Shown: in pieces, positions 12,307 to 26,200 of the stretch
Layout: each line of letters starts with the position of its first letter
How positions within the stretch are numbered: the stretch's first letter is position 1
Origin: Viscum album
Lineage: Eukaryota; Streptophyta; Magnoliopsida; Santalales; Viscaceae
NCBI GenBank assembly: GCA_963277665.1
Contig: OY728160.1
Span: 44,128,605 to 44,192,604, forward strand
DNA: 64,000 bases
Direction: 5' to 3'
Notes under the pieces: generated by a model
Seen by the model: only the letters and a program-made list of their open reading frames with translations
Database searches by the model: none
What the model was told of the DNA's origin: nothing
Made by a program: the position numbers and the translations under genes

Positions 12307-14431
12307 TGTAACCCATACTTGATGCTTTTCATGGTTTTAATGTTGAGGGTGTTGAATGGGAGAGTCGGGAGAACTTGGAATGATGTTGTGAGGAAAAGGG
12401 GAATTCGCACGGGTGGCATACTATTTTTCTAAACCGTGCGGCCAAACTATGCACAGTGGGTCTTGGATGTAGTAGATTTTGCATGTTCAGTGCATGTTTT
12501 GTCTAACCATGTGGCCAAACCCTATGAGAAGGGCTTTAGAGGCAGTAGCTAATGCACGGTTAGTGCACGGTTTGTCAAACCGTGCGAACTGACCGTGCGG
12601 CCACATAAATGAGATCCTATAATGGTGGATCTCATGTTTTTTGCCTCTATGTAGCTCGTTTTTCTTTATAAGTGTCCTTAACTTGGAATTTTGGTTCTCC
12701 TAAGGTCATGGAGGGTTCTCTCATTATTCCAAAGGTGATTGGAAGGCTTCTCTTGGCGAATCGAAGCCGAATTCTTGAGGTATGTGATCGTTCTTGTTTG
12801 GTTTCATAGATCTACTTAGATCTACTTCACTTCTTCTCTCAGTTTCTTAGATCTAGAGTCGTTGTGGGTAGATCTAAGTGTGTGTATGTCAAATATGATG
12901 ATATTTGGTCTTTTTGGTGTTAGGAGAAGAGATCTAAGTAGGATCATTGGTGAATCGGCCCGGTTTTCTTGTGCGTTCTTCGTTTGTTAGGGTTTTCGTC
13001 AAAACATTTGAGGTAGGAGGCTTCACTCTCAACTCCACTGGTTAGAATGTATTTTCTTAGTTTCAAATTTGTTATTTGAATGGAATTTATTATGAAAAGC
13101 ATGGAATAAATCTTCTTTAGTGATGATATATGGTTTTGATGAAATTGTGAAATCTTAGTGAATTGTTGTGAAAAGTGATTTGGCTTCTTGAATTTAAAAT
13201 GTTGATTTTAAATTATGGATTTTCTGAAATTGTAAATGGTTAGATAAAATATGAGTTTTCAATAAAAAGGGTGTTTTATTCAAATTGTTGATATGGAAAT
13301 GGCATTGATGAAGTTGGTTTATTCTTTACTTTTCAACAAAAGTGTAACTTTATTGAATTTGTTGAACACACTTGGTTTTGATGGAAATGGTTTTCAATAA
13401 AAGATGTTTTATTGAAAGCATGGTTTTGGCATGATTACGGTGAATATGTGGTGTGTGTTCATGTTTTATATATGAGGCTTGGTGGAAATAAGACCTTTTC
13501 CTCGGTGCAAAAAGTTTAATGGCACATGGGGATTTTAAGTATGAGGCTTGGTTGAAATATGGCCTTTTGCTCGGTGCCAAAATTGTAATGGAAGATGGGA
13601 AAAATTTACCTTTTGATGACTTGGTAGGTCCATGAGAGACCGCTCTTGAGTACAGAACTGTCATAACAAAACATGCATGGTTGATTTCATGGGTTGTGAA
13701 ATGGTTGGGTATGCCAAAAATAGATTTTATGAAATGGTTCTAAAGATTGATTTGTTATTTTTCTGGAAAAATAACTTGTTGGAAAATTTGTTTCAATTGT
13801 TCTTGGATGTTTTTGGTTACGAATGGTTTTGGAATCTTGTTTATATTTAGTAATAAACTGCTTTTGAGAAAATGGTTTATATAAACTTTTTTTATATAAT
13901 TGTTTCTAACTCTTTTATCCTAGTGGCGTGAGTAGGGTAGTCATTGGGGAAAACCTACTGTGTTTTATACTCACCCCTGCATTGGAACTTTGTTTATTTT
14001 GCAGATGTTGTATTCCGAGACATAGGTAATGGTAAGGCGTCTCATTACTAGTGGTTCGTGGTGATTCTTGAGAGATGTGGTGGTGTTGGAGCATGGAGCT
14101 TGGTGTGGAGTCGTGGAGTGTGTCTTGGTCTTTTTTTGTCTTTTTTTAGTCTTTATCTTGGTACTCTGATATTGTGTAGGTTGTATTTGTTTATGGAATA
14201 GTGTAGTTCTCTTTTTGTAATGCATGAGTTGGTTGTTTCATTAACATGCATCATATAGTGGTTGTTAGTGATGTTTTGGTTGGTTTATTTCTCAAAGGGT
14301 AAATCGTCCACCACTCTCATTGAAACTCTTCAGTGTTTATTGCCATCCATTGGTGCCTTGGGGATGTCACTTAAGTCCTAGTAATGACTCATTGTACTCC
14401 AATTCTAATGATAATTGGCGGGTCATTAAAA
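12307..14431 (+). repeat. E1 3' LTR
   Basis: About 2.1 kb, a direct repeat of 6034-8145 in the same order: GGGAGAGTCGGGAGAACTTG near 12358, eroded GTGCGG array 12430-12603, TATAAT at 12618 between GAGATCC and GGATCTC, and the GGCGTGAGTAGGG block near 13925. The right edge is set between 14425 and 14431, where the two copies stop matching. Confidence 0.8.
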
Positions 14432-16700
14432 TATAAGTATCCCCAAAATGCTCCAGGTCTTAGACACATTTCTAGGACATGTCCAAGACATGATTTCTTC
14501 AACCTACTCTAGATCAATGATAAGTTGACATATAACTATATAAGTCTTTGGAACCTCACCTCTATAATAAAATAGTCATGGTTATAAAACCTGGTGTAAC
14601 GGTAGCATTCCAAATAATACCCATGAATATTTCTAGGTTATTAGAATTATACTCTAGTATTAGTAAGTATATGGGGATTTCATCGAAGAAAACTATTATG
14701 AATGAGTCTAATTATTGATGAAAGATCATATTGAAGATATAAAATAATAAAATCATCATTTTTTATCCAAGACGACACCTGAAACTACTCACAACATCCA
14801 TCGTCTCTAGAAATATCTCCACTCTGAATCAAAACTAGGGATATCACAATCGACGATCTTTTTTGTAGAACCAATGTGATCCCTATAGATGATAGAAAAA
14901 ATCATCTATCTGTGGTAAGGGATATTGATTCATCACCATCATAGGGTTAATCAAATTGTTGTCAATGTAATGTAAAATAAATCCCTCCCAATTCTTAGTA
15001 TGTAACATAGTGGATCCCCATGGTGATGTACTCAGCCTCATAAATCCCTTCTTCTCCTTGTCATCCAACAGTACCTTGATATACTTTATTTTTTCCTCTG
15101 CAATATGGTACAGGGGTATTAAAATGGACAATTTACCAGGTATAAGCTCTAAATTAAATACAAAACCTCTATAAGGGGGACTTCCTATGATTTCATTTTG
15201 AAATATATCTTGTTAGAGATATATTAATGATTTAAATTTTTTGTGTGGATTTAACTTGTCTTAAAGAATATTCCATGAAAATCATTGATGTTGTAATCAT
15301 ATTGACCGAACTCATATGTGATATCACTCTACTTGCCCTGTGTTTATATTATATGGTCCTTTTTAACATATCATCCTTTGGAGAATTTAATGATATATAT
15401 CTCGGATCTGTATCTATGTGAGAATAGAAGCTAGATAGCCAATCCATGTCTAAATTCACATCGATGGTCATTATTTACTGAATCATAACATCATATATAA
15501 GCCTATAACTGGAGACAACTATAGGATAAAATGGGAATCACTAGACACAGTCTACAGTATTAACCAATGCTTCATAAATGTAGAATAACTTAGTTTATTC
15601 AATAATAGATAGGTCTTTTACATCTAATAGATGATTATATATAATGGAATAGAAATTACTAATATTTAAAAAATACATAGATGGTTTGGAAATAATGAGA
15701 CCAAAACATGATCTATAGATGGCCCCTATTCTCCATCATCCAAGAAATGATCTAATACATAAACATATCAAACATCAACTCCAGGACTCTATTTCTTACA
15801 TGAATGAATGGTCTATATCCCTTAATTTGAATCATAATACAATCCCTATTTTTAAGATCTATATCATCCTCCACCATTGTAGTTTACATTCTTCATAATA
15901 CTGAAGAATAAAAAACTAATATCTTCTGAGCTTACTACACCTACAAAAAAAAATATAATGTGAATTATAATACATTAAATAATGTACCACCTTCTTATCA
16001 CTGAATAATTGATGAACTCGTTGTGAAGAAACTAATGATGTTGACATATAATTAACTAGTAACCAATTAGGTTTGATAGATATCTGCCATCGTCTCCTAC
16101 ATTGCACTGAAAAATGTTACCTTAACAATTTGAGGGGTACCAGTAGTATGTGTTATCATGTGGAAATCTACATATCTATCCTCTTACAAATCCATCACAA
16201 TTTTTAAGGCTTGTGAAGATCCTGAGTATAATACTTGTGGTTGAATCTCTTAACATAATGTCTCAACTCGGACCGAATCCCAAGTTAATAATTCCTAGAT
16301 TTTTATCCTTATATTCATTCAATAAATTTCAAATTTGAATGATATGTATAAATAATACAATGTATGAAGAAAATTAAATAAATCATAATCAAATCTTTAT
16401 AAAATCCTATAAAAATTATAGATTCATTATTCCCAGAATGAAGTCCATAAAGAAAAGTTACATGAATTTTTTCTACATGAGACCATATTTAATAGAATCT
16501 AGGTGAATTATACCCCACATAAATTCTATAGTGACATGCAACATAAAGTTCAAGAACTTCACCCTTCAATCTTCCATAGTATCTAATAATTCAAATATCT
16601 TCTCAAAAAACCAATTATAATCCATGGTTTCCTAGTATACTCAATTTATCATGATATAAAGAGGATTCTAGAAATAGAAATCCATATTAAACTCAACCAT
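14432..16700 (-). pseudogene. Element M gag-protease-RT, upstream half
   Basis: On the minus strand, gag appears at about 16640-16380: WFFEKIFELLDTMED, then VKFLNFMLHVTIEFMWG, fitting the gypsy gag core (W...IF..L..T.E.KV.F....L...A..WW). Protease C-terminus at about 15460-15370 reads MDWLSSFYSHIDTDP (family: GMDWLS..HA.IDC). RT at 15131-14883 reads LLDDKEKKGFMRLSTSPWG, ending NQYPLPQIDDFFYHL. Its catalytic region at about 14693-14672 reads VFFDEI, so the second aspartate of the usual DD pair is changed. Near 14500 SCLGHV matches the FLGHVIS motif that follows RT. The coding then stops at inserted element E1 and resumes at 6033. Frequent stops and frame changes make it a pseudogene. Confidence 0.65.
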
Positions 16701-17491
16701 TGACCTAATTTCTCCTCCACCATTTAATGGAATTATAATAAAGGGTACCACCTGAATAGTATTTTCATCATCAATTAGGTGTACTAGTATGGGTGATATA
16801 ATTGTAAAATATTAATCTAATATAGTTACTTCAATCCTACATACTTCACAAGGTGGTCAATTATATAATATAAGTAATATTAGGAACATATCATTTACTA
16901 ACTAGTCAGTTGGATCACATATGGTTCTCTTAGGATTCTACCATCATCCCAAGGTTTGACCTCCTAGTGATGACCCTATAATCAACCCTGTATATTTTTC
17001 ATTGTCATCAATCATATATATAATTACATAAAATAAACATTGTTCAACTAATAAATTAATTTAATTATATTTCAAATGACATTTCAAATCATAGATACAT
17101 CATAGAGTTGTGAAAATATCTATAATTGATTGATCAAATGATGGTATTTTTTTAATTAACCTCTTCATTGTACCATAATATATATATATATATATATATA
17201 TATTATGAATGTTAACCTAAATATCTAGTCATGGTTCATGATTCCATGGGATACTTGCACATCCTATATCAACATATTGTGAGAATTTATAGATGAATTT
17301 AATCAACCATAACAGTAAAAAATAAATTCTTTATTTTTCAAAGACTTATATGCCCACTATCAAGTTTTTTATGAGAAATAACATATTTTCCCCACATGAG
17401 TCCCATTTATCATAACTACTTCTAATCATTTTCTGAAATCATGGAATGAGAAAATAGAAATTCGAAAAATTCTCTCCATATAATTATATTT
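16701..17491 (-). other. Element M leader region, primer site decayed
   Basis: About 790 bases between the gag remnant and the LTR edge. The sequence beside the LTR (CTCTCCATATAAT on the plus strand) is at best a poor relic of the reversed tRNA-iMet site. The distance from LTR to gag resembles that of E1, which supports the placement. Confidence 0.4.
17178..17203. repeat. (AT)n microsatellite
   Basis: An uninterrupted AT dinucleotide run of about 26 bases inside element M's leader. Confidence 0.9.
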
Positions 17492-19752
17492 TATAACATC
17501 CCAACCCAACCACTAGGTCTGAGTTGAATGTCACATTGTCTCATGCATGACTCCCCATATGTAAGCGGATTTTAACTAGAATCACGGGTCTTATGGGGAA
17601 ATGTAGTGTGACTATACACATCATATCATGTTGGAGAATTTATAAAATGTAAATTTAGTAACATTAATCAGAGTAATGATTCCAAAACATAAATAATTCT
17701 ATAAATATTATATAGAAATATTAAAATAATAGAATGTGATGATCTTGACCAATGATATATAGTAGGTAATGTAAAGATGAAAATTTATTCCCTAGGATCA
17801 CATCCACGATTTTTTTTATCTCCATGCTCATAAACTATTTTTTCTACTGTAAGGAACTTTTCCATTGATAGGATTAACCTTAAATCTATAAGCACATATA
17901 AATTCTTGAGGAATTTGTTTGAAAAAGATTTAGTAGGATACCATAAATGTATCCTTACCTCATGTGACCAATTAAAATAGTTTATTTCATAGAAACAATA
18001 AATTTGAAACCGGCATAGACATACAATTCAAAATTTAGTGTCCATGTGCTAACAAAGGGCCACAAAATAATTGTTGTACATAATTCAGATCCATGATAGA
18101 ATATATAAAGTGTGTTAATAAGATATTATAACTAAACAAAACTCTCATTCCTAAAGTATATTCTTGTTTTACCAAGAATCCAAAATCCATTTAGTGAATA
18201 ACCTACACATAATAAATAAGGCATTAGAAAATACTTAGAATCTACAATGCATCATTTATATATAACCTACCCATAATCCAAAAGGAATTTTTTAATACTT
18301 GGAATCCAAAAAGAATAATGTTTCTTCCATATTCTTATAGTTTTAAATTCAAAAAGTAGATTCATGGTCACAAATTTATCATGAATCACCATTATACCTG
18401 CTAAAATTCCATTTTCATTACCCTACCATGAGTCATCGACCTCGATGATCACATATCATAGATACACATTCCAATACTGAAAGTAAAATATGAGAAGACA
18501 GATCTTCGAGAAAACCATAGAACACATAATAGTTAGTGTAAAATAATATTTTATTAAAAATATGGATCACATGTCATAATGTAATATAGTTATCAACAAA
18601 ATCTCATGAATTAATGTAATATAATATATTGAGTTACAAACACACCCACGTGTCATAAAAATCAAGACATCAGTGGGGATAATTTCTAGCATAAAAATCA
18701 AAATAGTAACATGTGTAAATAAGGGCCTAAGGTGAATAATACTATATAACTTAATGTGTAATGTCTATATCAATGTCAAATGATAGTGTCTATATCCGTG
18801 TCACATTTTTTCACTAACTGAAACCATGATCACAAGATCAACATTCCAAAAAATACAAAACTACAATAATGAATATTCTAGAGAAATGTATGGAGAAGTT
18901 AGATATAGGAGGTAAAAAAACATACCATGGGATTGGTTGTAGAAGGAATCAACAAAAAATATACACAATAGTGAAATGAGGAATAAACCATAGGAATAAG
19001 GGACACACCTTGGGAAAAATGTCAAAAAATATTTGAACAGTGGATCACATTTAGACAATAATGATTCACCCAATGGAAAAAAGTTCACACATAATTTGAT
19101 TATGGAATGAAATTTCTATGTGGAAAATTTATACTGAGGCATAATATATTGGGATGAAAATGTGGACATGGTGTCACATGTTTTTCATACATTAGAGTTC
19201 ATTAACGGAATAATGAAATTAAGGGAGCAGGAATGTATTTATTGGATAAACACATATGTTCTCCACATGAAATGCCCCCTAAAAATATTTAGTAATTCCA
19301 TTTTAAAACCTATCATATTATTAATGCATTAAATATTTTCATTTCATAAAACTAAAGTCCAAATCAACCAATTGTAGTTCAATATCTAATGTGAAGAGTC
19401 AACTTTCATCATGGTGTCTGATACCAGGGGTACAATGGTACAAAACTTGTAAAAATGGAAGACATCATGGGAAAAATTGAATACATCATGGGACTAATAG
19501 ACACACCACATCCAAAATGGAATATATTATTGGCACAATTAATCACACTACATGCCCATGGGGGACACAGCAGTCAAATGGTTGACACAATGGGATCAAT
19601 GTTAAAACCCTCATAAAAATTCTCCTCACATGGGAACATTATGGGGGTTTGTGGTTTTAGGTGTGGTGAAAAATACAAAACAAATATCTATTCCTCCAAA
19701 ATCCTTAATAAAAAACATGAATAAAACCAAAACATTTCTTAAACTATTATAA
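17492..19752 (-). repeat. Element M 5' LTR (limits approximate)
   Basis: The left edge on the plus strand reads TATAACATCCCAACCC, the reverse complement of a typical gypsy LTR end (GGGTTGGGATGTTACA-like). It lies at the expected distance upstream of M gag. The right edge near 19752 is inferred from the point where similarity to the sequence around 3896 ends. About 2.26 kb, AT-rich, with the motif array at 18890-19640. Small frames within it look like chance. Confidence 0.5.
18890..19640. repeat. ACCATGGGnn-type motif array
   Basis: Loose repeats of a word like CA(C/T)CATGGGAnnAAT(A/T)nACA recur near 18928, 19010, 19460, 19490, 19558 and 19590, on both sides of a non-repetitive block (19140-19410). 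The same organisation occurs at 2990-3760. A sequence TCTGATACCA at 19417-19426 looks like a reversed primer site but lies inside the LTR. Confidence 0.5.
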
Positions 19753-22733
19753 GGAGGAAATATTTCATTTTAATAAAGATCATTTTAATACAGTGTTTGG
19801 TAATTTTTCTTGAAATATTTATAGAATCATAGAATAAATTAAATTAAAATTATACTTTATAATATACACTAACCACCCATAGAATATGATATATGTAAAT
19901 AATGACAATTACCCTAAAAACTGATAAAATTATCCATTAATATAATTTTTTTAAATAGAGGGTCATATAGTATGTACTATAAATATATTAAAATAGTTAT
20001 ACATGTATCATTATATTTATAATATGAAATAAAAATATATATGAAATATTTTGTTATGATATAAGGAGGGACATTTTATGAGAGAGTAGAAAGATAAAAG
20101 TAAAAAAAATAATGAAAATGATTTTAGTTTATCTCTTCATAAAATATTTACACCTTTAAGAAATACTTTTTTAGATTGTTTTTTAGTTAATCTAAAAATC
20201 CCCAAAGGGTAAAAGGAGGATTAAGATACATGTAATGGGTAGGTCATGTTGTCTATTAAGATTATGGTATATGATTTTTCAAGGGAGGGGAGATGAGTGG
20301 TTTCCAATTTATTATATGGGAATTTTAGGATAACAGAATTGATATTTTTTTCATTTATGAAAATTAAATATGAATAGTATCGATTATAGAAATATATAGA
20401 TTTTAATAATTGAATACATGATTGTTATTGAAATTTAAAACTATTTTTTAACAATATTAAAAAAAGTAAAAAAATTAAATGTAATTAATCCATAATTTTT
20501 ACCTATTATAATAAAATATAACTTTGTCTCCCAACTTTCAAAATAAATTATATAATTTTATCATGTTATTTTTGAAAAGAAATTTACCCTATAAATATAT
20601 ATCTCATTGAGAAATATGTATAAAAAATTTACCTTATTGTAATATAGTGATTTTCTCTTAGGTCAAACAACATGATCCAGGTATTTGGAGAACCAAATCC
20701 ATGAACTATGAAATATACTAAAAATAAAATTATATTATTATTTTAAGTTTATAGGTTTAATTATAAAAAAACTAGTGAAAATAAAACATATAAAACATTC
20801 CATTTCCATTATAATGTAAAAAACATACTTTAATGAATTCCCCTTCTATGAAGTTCCCTTTATACTGCTACCAATCAATATCTATAAATAAAAATCACTA
20901 TGCTCATCCTCAGAAGCATCTTATCACAACCATATGCATCATGCATTCAAACAATAACCCCTTATTGAAATAATATAATCAATTTAATTCAATTCAACAT
21001 TCAAAAGAAAATAAATATATTCATTAATCCTTCAACTACGAATAATATAAGGATTGTTTTTTTATACATTATTGAAATACTTTTACATCTATTCACAACT
21101 ACATCGTCAAATCTGTACCCAAAACCCATTTAATGAAATATATGCAGCACCAAGTGAGATTCATTCAATAAAAAACTGAATTACTCTTGAATCCATTCTC
21201 TAACATAGAGTCCATTTGTTCCAGATCTCTAAATATATATCAAAACTAATTTTTCCATACTCATACATCTTAAGTGTCCATTAAACTTGATCATCCACCC
21301 ATGTAATGAATTTATCACTTACCTCAAACCAAATAAGAATAGAATATTTCAGCACATCTCCTTGTTCATCTATAAAAATCCTTTGAAAATTTCAAGATCC
21401 CACTTTGGAGGATCTTTTACCCATAAGTTTCTTCATCTGTCAGTAATGTTTACATGTTCTATTAATTTTTAATTGTATGACACACCAACATGCCAGATTA
21501 TTTTCCCATTCAAATAATAAGAATGTATATAATTTCCTCATTTTAAATTCATTTTCCCCTCATAATATAATAATACTGAATTTGTTTGTCTAAATAATAA
21601 TTATTGGAATAAAATTCACTTGTTTACTCTAATTAGGTACAAGATTTATGTTGTACAATATCAAATCTATCATCAATAATGAAAAAAAGACATTCCAGAT
21701 AGTCTTTAAATATTTCCCCTTAATCTAGTCTATGTGTATCCTTTTTCATAGCCTTTAATGGAGACATTTAGATTTCTGAAATAAAATTTTGAGACAAGGA
21801 ACTCAACCTTAACATGATAATCCATTTCTATATATACTGGTCTCATGGAAATAAAATTAAATATAAAAATTAAAAATTTCCATTTAAGATAATTTAAATT
21901 ATATTATTCCAAAACAATTTCCCATTTTACCAAATCAAATTCCATAAAATTAAAATTATCAATATTAAAACAAATATCACAATACATTGCGAAAAATATA
22001 TATTTTTTTTGAAAAATATTTGTTTTTTACGATTGATAACCTTTTTATTTTTTTATATGTTAATTGTTATATTATTGATAACTTTTTAATTAATAATGTC
22101 AATCTACTAAATTTTTGGAAATTATTCTCTTTTTTTAGGGAAATTATTATTATAAATAAATAATTGATAAACTAATGTTAGAGTTACAAACATGATACAT
22201 TTTAATTTCATTTTCATCTTAATAACCATTATTATTTAAAAAAATCATTATACCACATATATTACTATTTTTGATAGTATGAAACTCTATAAATGTTCAA
22301 TATAATTTTTATTAAAAAAATAAATATTTTATTTTATTATAAAACATGTTATTAATTATATTGAAATAAAATATTTTAAATTAGGATACATTTTTAAATG
22401 ATATAATAAAACCCCATTGAAAAATAAATAAACTATATAATAAAAACACATTGGAAAACATGTATCAATATATTTTTACCATTATATTTCTAGTGAATAA
22501 GTACATTGATATTTTGAAATCAATTGAATTAATAAAATTAGTGAAGTAATTTAATAAAAAACTATATAAACAATGAATCCATAATTAATCAAGGGATATT
22601 TTTAAAATTATTTTTACAAAAAATGCACATTTTAATATAAATAATTTTTTTCCAAAAAATTTATAACAATAATATTATGTGGGAAAAATATGTATATAAA
22701 TTTTCTGTTGACATCATTAAAATTAAATTGATT
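19753..22733. other. AT-rich unassigned DNA
   Basis: No gene, retrotransposon protein motif or clear repeat pair was recognised. Composition and texture resemble the decayed LTR sequence elsewhere in the window, so old transposon debris is likely but not shown. Confidence 0.5.
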
Positions 22734-23260
22734 GTAATATGGACATCCTAAAATAGAACATCGTGAATAGAAACTCAACCAGACTACCACATGACCTCAA
22801 GTGCACCTCCACAAATTTAATAGACTTCGAACTAGTGGTATGGTTCAAAAGATGTATCATGGGGATGAAATAACTCATGTAGTATAGTGTATAGTAGGAT
22901 AATAAATAAATATATATCATCCACCACATTTAAATAAATATTATAAAATAGTCATAAAAACATTTATAGTAATGAAATAATGAATACATTTCTATAGATT
23001 AATGATAAGCAACTAGGTTGGAGATGCGTATAAATACATAAAAAAAAATAAATAAATTTATGCTACACTAATAGTATGTTCTATTCCTTGTCCAAAACCC
23101 CATGTACTCATATCTACAGTATCACTCGATCACCCTCGGGCATCATCCTAGTTGGTTCTAGTATCTATGTGAAATTATAATTGGGTTCCCAAGTGCTATG
23201 GTGAGCCAAGAATGGTGTGAGTATAGCATGGTTGGACCCAATAATTGGTGTTCATAAAAA
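22734..23260 (-). repeat. Repeat X copy 1, probable minus-strand LTR end
   Basis: Starts TGTAATATGGACATCCTAAA on the plus strand, in the manner of a reversed gypsy LTR end. It contains ACCACATGACCTCAAGTGCACCTCC followed by CTAGTGG. The same order recurs from 54594. The homologous core is short (about 60-200 bases), and the outer edge is uncertain. Confidence 0.45.
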
Positions 23261-26200
23261 AATTAGTATTTATATTTTTATGCAAATGTGATGTATTTAA
23301 ACAAGATAAAATATTGGATTTAAAATATTTAAAAATAACCTAGAAAAATTAATTTCTAAAGGTTAGATTCACCCTTTGGATGATATAATCTAACCTTATC
23401 TAATTCAAGGGTGTCTCTATGAAACATTTTCTTGTGAGGCCACCAAAATTATATTTTTTTAGTATTATTCCCATCCATGTTCTAATAATAAACATCTTGT
23501 GGTTGTATACAAATCCTTTGAGCTTAACCGATGTATACCCAGAGGTCATGTTCTATCAGGGTTTAATCAATGATCATAATTTCAAACCAATGACTGATTC
23601 CACCTTAAATTATTAGTCAATTCCAATATCTATCTAGTGTCTTTGTTAACCCAATGTTTAACCATTTATCCCAGTATCAATCCATAGACCATGTTCAACC
23701 GGTGTTTACCTATCAATCTGAGAGTCCACAAAGGACCGTGTACACTAAGGTTTTCACCATGAAAAAAACTATTCTTACTGATTAAATGTATAATGAAAAC
23801 ACAACATCATTATCATAGATCAGATATAAACAAAATCAATGAATATATTCCCATATACATTTCTATTTCAATAACATTTTCATTCTCCAATTACCCAAGA
23901 CCCTTTTAAATCCATATTGAATTAAATTTTCAAATTATTTTGTCTAAATAATAAATTAGATTACCATTTCCATTTAATGAAATTTCAAAATGAACGAAAA
24001 AAAAATTCATCAATGATTTTTGGACTTCCAATTTCAAAACCTATACCAAATTACCATTTCAAACATTACATGAATGTTCCTAATAAAATATACATTTTTT
24101 CATATTCCATAAAATCCTAAATAATATCTTTTTTTTATTATATTTAAAATAAAAAAAAAGATAATTTAACTTTTTTTACATTCATTTTAAATTGAGGATT
24201 AATTATCTTATTCAAAAATGTAGGTTTTCAAGGAAGATATTTCAAAACCAATTCTTTGATGAACATCATTTTATTTTCCAACTCCAATTTCATGTTTACA
24301 AAAAGGGTTATCAACTTCAAATAACTATATGATATTGTTTAATTCATGTACATTTCATCTATGAAAATTATTCAATTCAAAAAACTTAATTAATTAATCC
24401 ATCTATCATATGAAAAACATGAGATCAAAGTCAGATGTACATTATGTTTAAATCATGACTCTGGGTAAATATAGGGACGACAGACCCCATTTTTTATTCC
24501 TCTATAATACATTTCCAAGATTCATCATATCTTCAATGGCCCAAAAAGTTATGTCCATACCCAAATATTCTAAAAACATATTTTCATTAGCCCCAAATCC
24601 TATAAATCAATCCAAATAACTAAAACAATTTATATTAAAATTATAATTAATATGTTTATTTTACTTTTACATTGAATATTTCCAAACAACTCATTAGTCC
24701 TTAATCATCCTATAAAACCAGAATACATGAGATTTTTATTATCCAGCCACACCCCTAAACCAAGGACATTCCAAAGCACTAAACATTATAACTAATATTA
24801 TAGGTTAATTAATTATACATTTAGAAAAAACCACTATAAATACATAATGGCTATAATCATTATCATATTTATAAGAAAACATGGCTAAATTATGTGTTGG
24901 GATACCCAAACCATAAATATAATAGTTGAAAAATGTTATATTGTTGATTCCACTATGACCTAGTTGAATCAGAACCATAGCATGGACATAGATAAACTAA
25001 AATTTGAATAGTAGTGAGAAAGGAATAATTTATATTACTAGAGTAAAATAGTAAAATTAAGTCTTTTATGAATGGTTTCCTGATTTAATCATAATCAAGT
25101 GAGAAGTATAATCCAAAATGTATAAGGATATCTGTGTCACAATAATTATGGAGTAGAAAAATAGGGGGATTATCCTCATATAACTCGAATTTGAAAAATT
25201 GTAAATTGTGACATTCAATGGGATATATGGTTTGATTTCATGATCTCCCAAAAAATGTCTAAAACATGTGGTAATCAATATCCATGAGCAAAAATCTCAT
25301 AGGGTTGTGAAATATTATTTTACCAAACACATGCCATTCATTTGAAGTATAAATTCCACTGTTTGCATCATATCTCACATTTTTTTGCTGATAATGCAAA
25401 AAACTAGTACCAAAAATCAATTCCCAAACAAGATACTATTGTTTATCAGTGAATGTAATGTTATGGGATAAAACTAGGTACCACACATGGAACCCAAACT
25501 ATATGTGGTCATGAAAAGAACACATAATTGTTTTCTTACACATGTATGGGTAATCACATGGTTTTCTCTAAATCATGTAATGTAAACTATACTCCATAAT
25601 CAAAGTATTCCAGACCCTCTAAAATCATACCTGAAGATCAAGAGAAGCACCATTGGTCCAATGAAATATTTTTACAGTCATTCAACATATAATTTTTTTA
25701 TTTAATTCCCAAATCTCATTATTTCAATCTAAATATAAAATGATAATTTAAACCATACATAATTTGGGAACTCATATTTCACAATAATTTTAAACCCCAT
25801 AAATAGAAATGGTTCTTACAATCACCCCACCATAAAACTTCTCTTCATTGAGAAGTCACAATGGTTATATGACGATATATTCCAACATATTTCGATAATA
25901 AATTCTTCATCAACCACTCATTCCCAATATTAAAATTCTTAATGTTATTCTTAAATAAAATAATAAAACTATGTAAATTACTCTTTTTAATTATGATTAG
26001 ATTATTATAGACATTAAAAAAACTATAATATGATTATTTCTTAAGCCCAACCAACCCAAAACATTATTTCATCATAATATAACTCAATGTCTATATCATT
26101 ATTCTACCTAACATATGTATCAACTCTTATATAGTCATCACAATAGTTTATAAAATCCACCATTATAATCATACTATTGTAACCATATTCTCTTGGTCTA

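Larger units (their letters stand above)
6034..14431 (+). mobile_element. Element E1: plus-strand Ty3/gypsy element nested in M pol
   Basis: Two direct repeats of about 2.1 kb (6034-8145 and 12307-14431) both begin TGTAACCC. They flank a primer-binding site, a decayed gag-pol with RT, RNase H, integrase and chromodomain-like tail, and a polypurine tract. The internal region is only about 4.2 kb, because most of gag and the protease active site are deleted. Orientation is opposite to host element M, whose RT/RNase H junction is interrupted. No convincing target-site duplication remains (TGGTA on the left, TTAAA or TATAA on the right). By eye the LTRs differ at roughly 10-15% of sites over their first 200 bases, so the insertion is not recent. 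Confidence 0.85.
2990..19752 (-). mobile_element. Element M: old minus-strand Ty3/gypsy chromovirus-like element, split by E1
   Basis: Read on the minus strand, the parts run from right to left: 5' LTR (17492-19752), leader, gag (about 16640), protease (about 15455), RT (15131-14440), then the inserted element E1 (6034-14431), then RNase H (about 5850-5690), integrase traces and the C-terminal domain (about 4215-3955), and a partial 3' LTR. The order gag-PR-RT-RH-IN is that of Ty3/gypsy. The coding parts carry many stops and frame changes, so M is clearly older than E1. The element limits are estimates. Confidence 0.6.

Noticed and set aside
19415..19426. TCTGATACCA as a primer-binding site of a further minus-strand element
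   Set aside because: It lies inside what appears to be M's LTR, and no gag follows at the right distance; the M gag fits an LTR edge at 17492 better.
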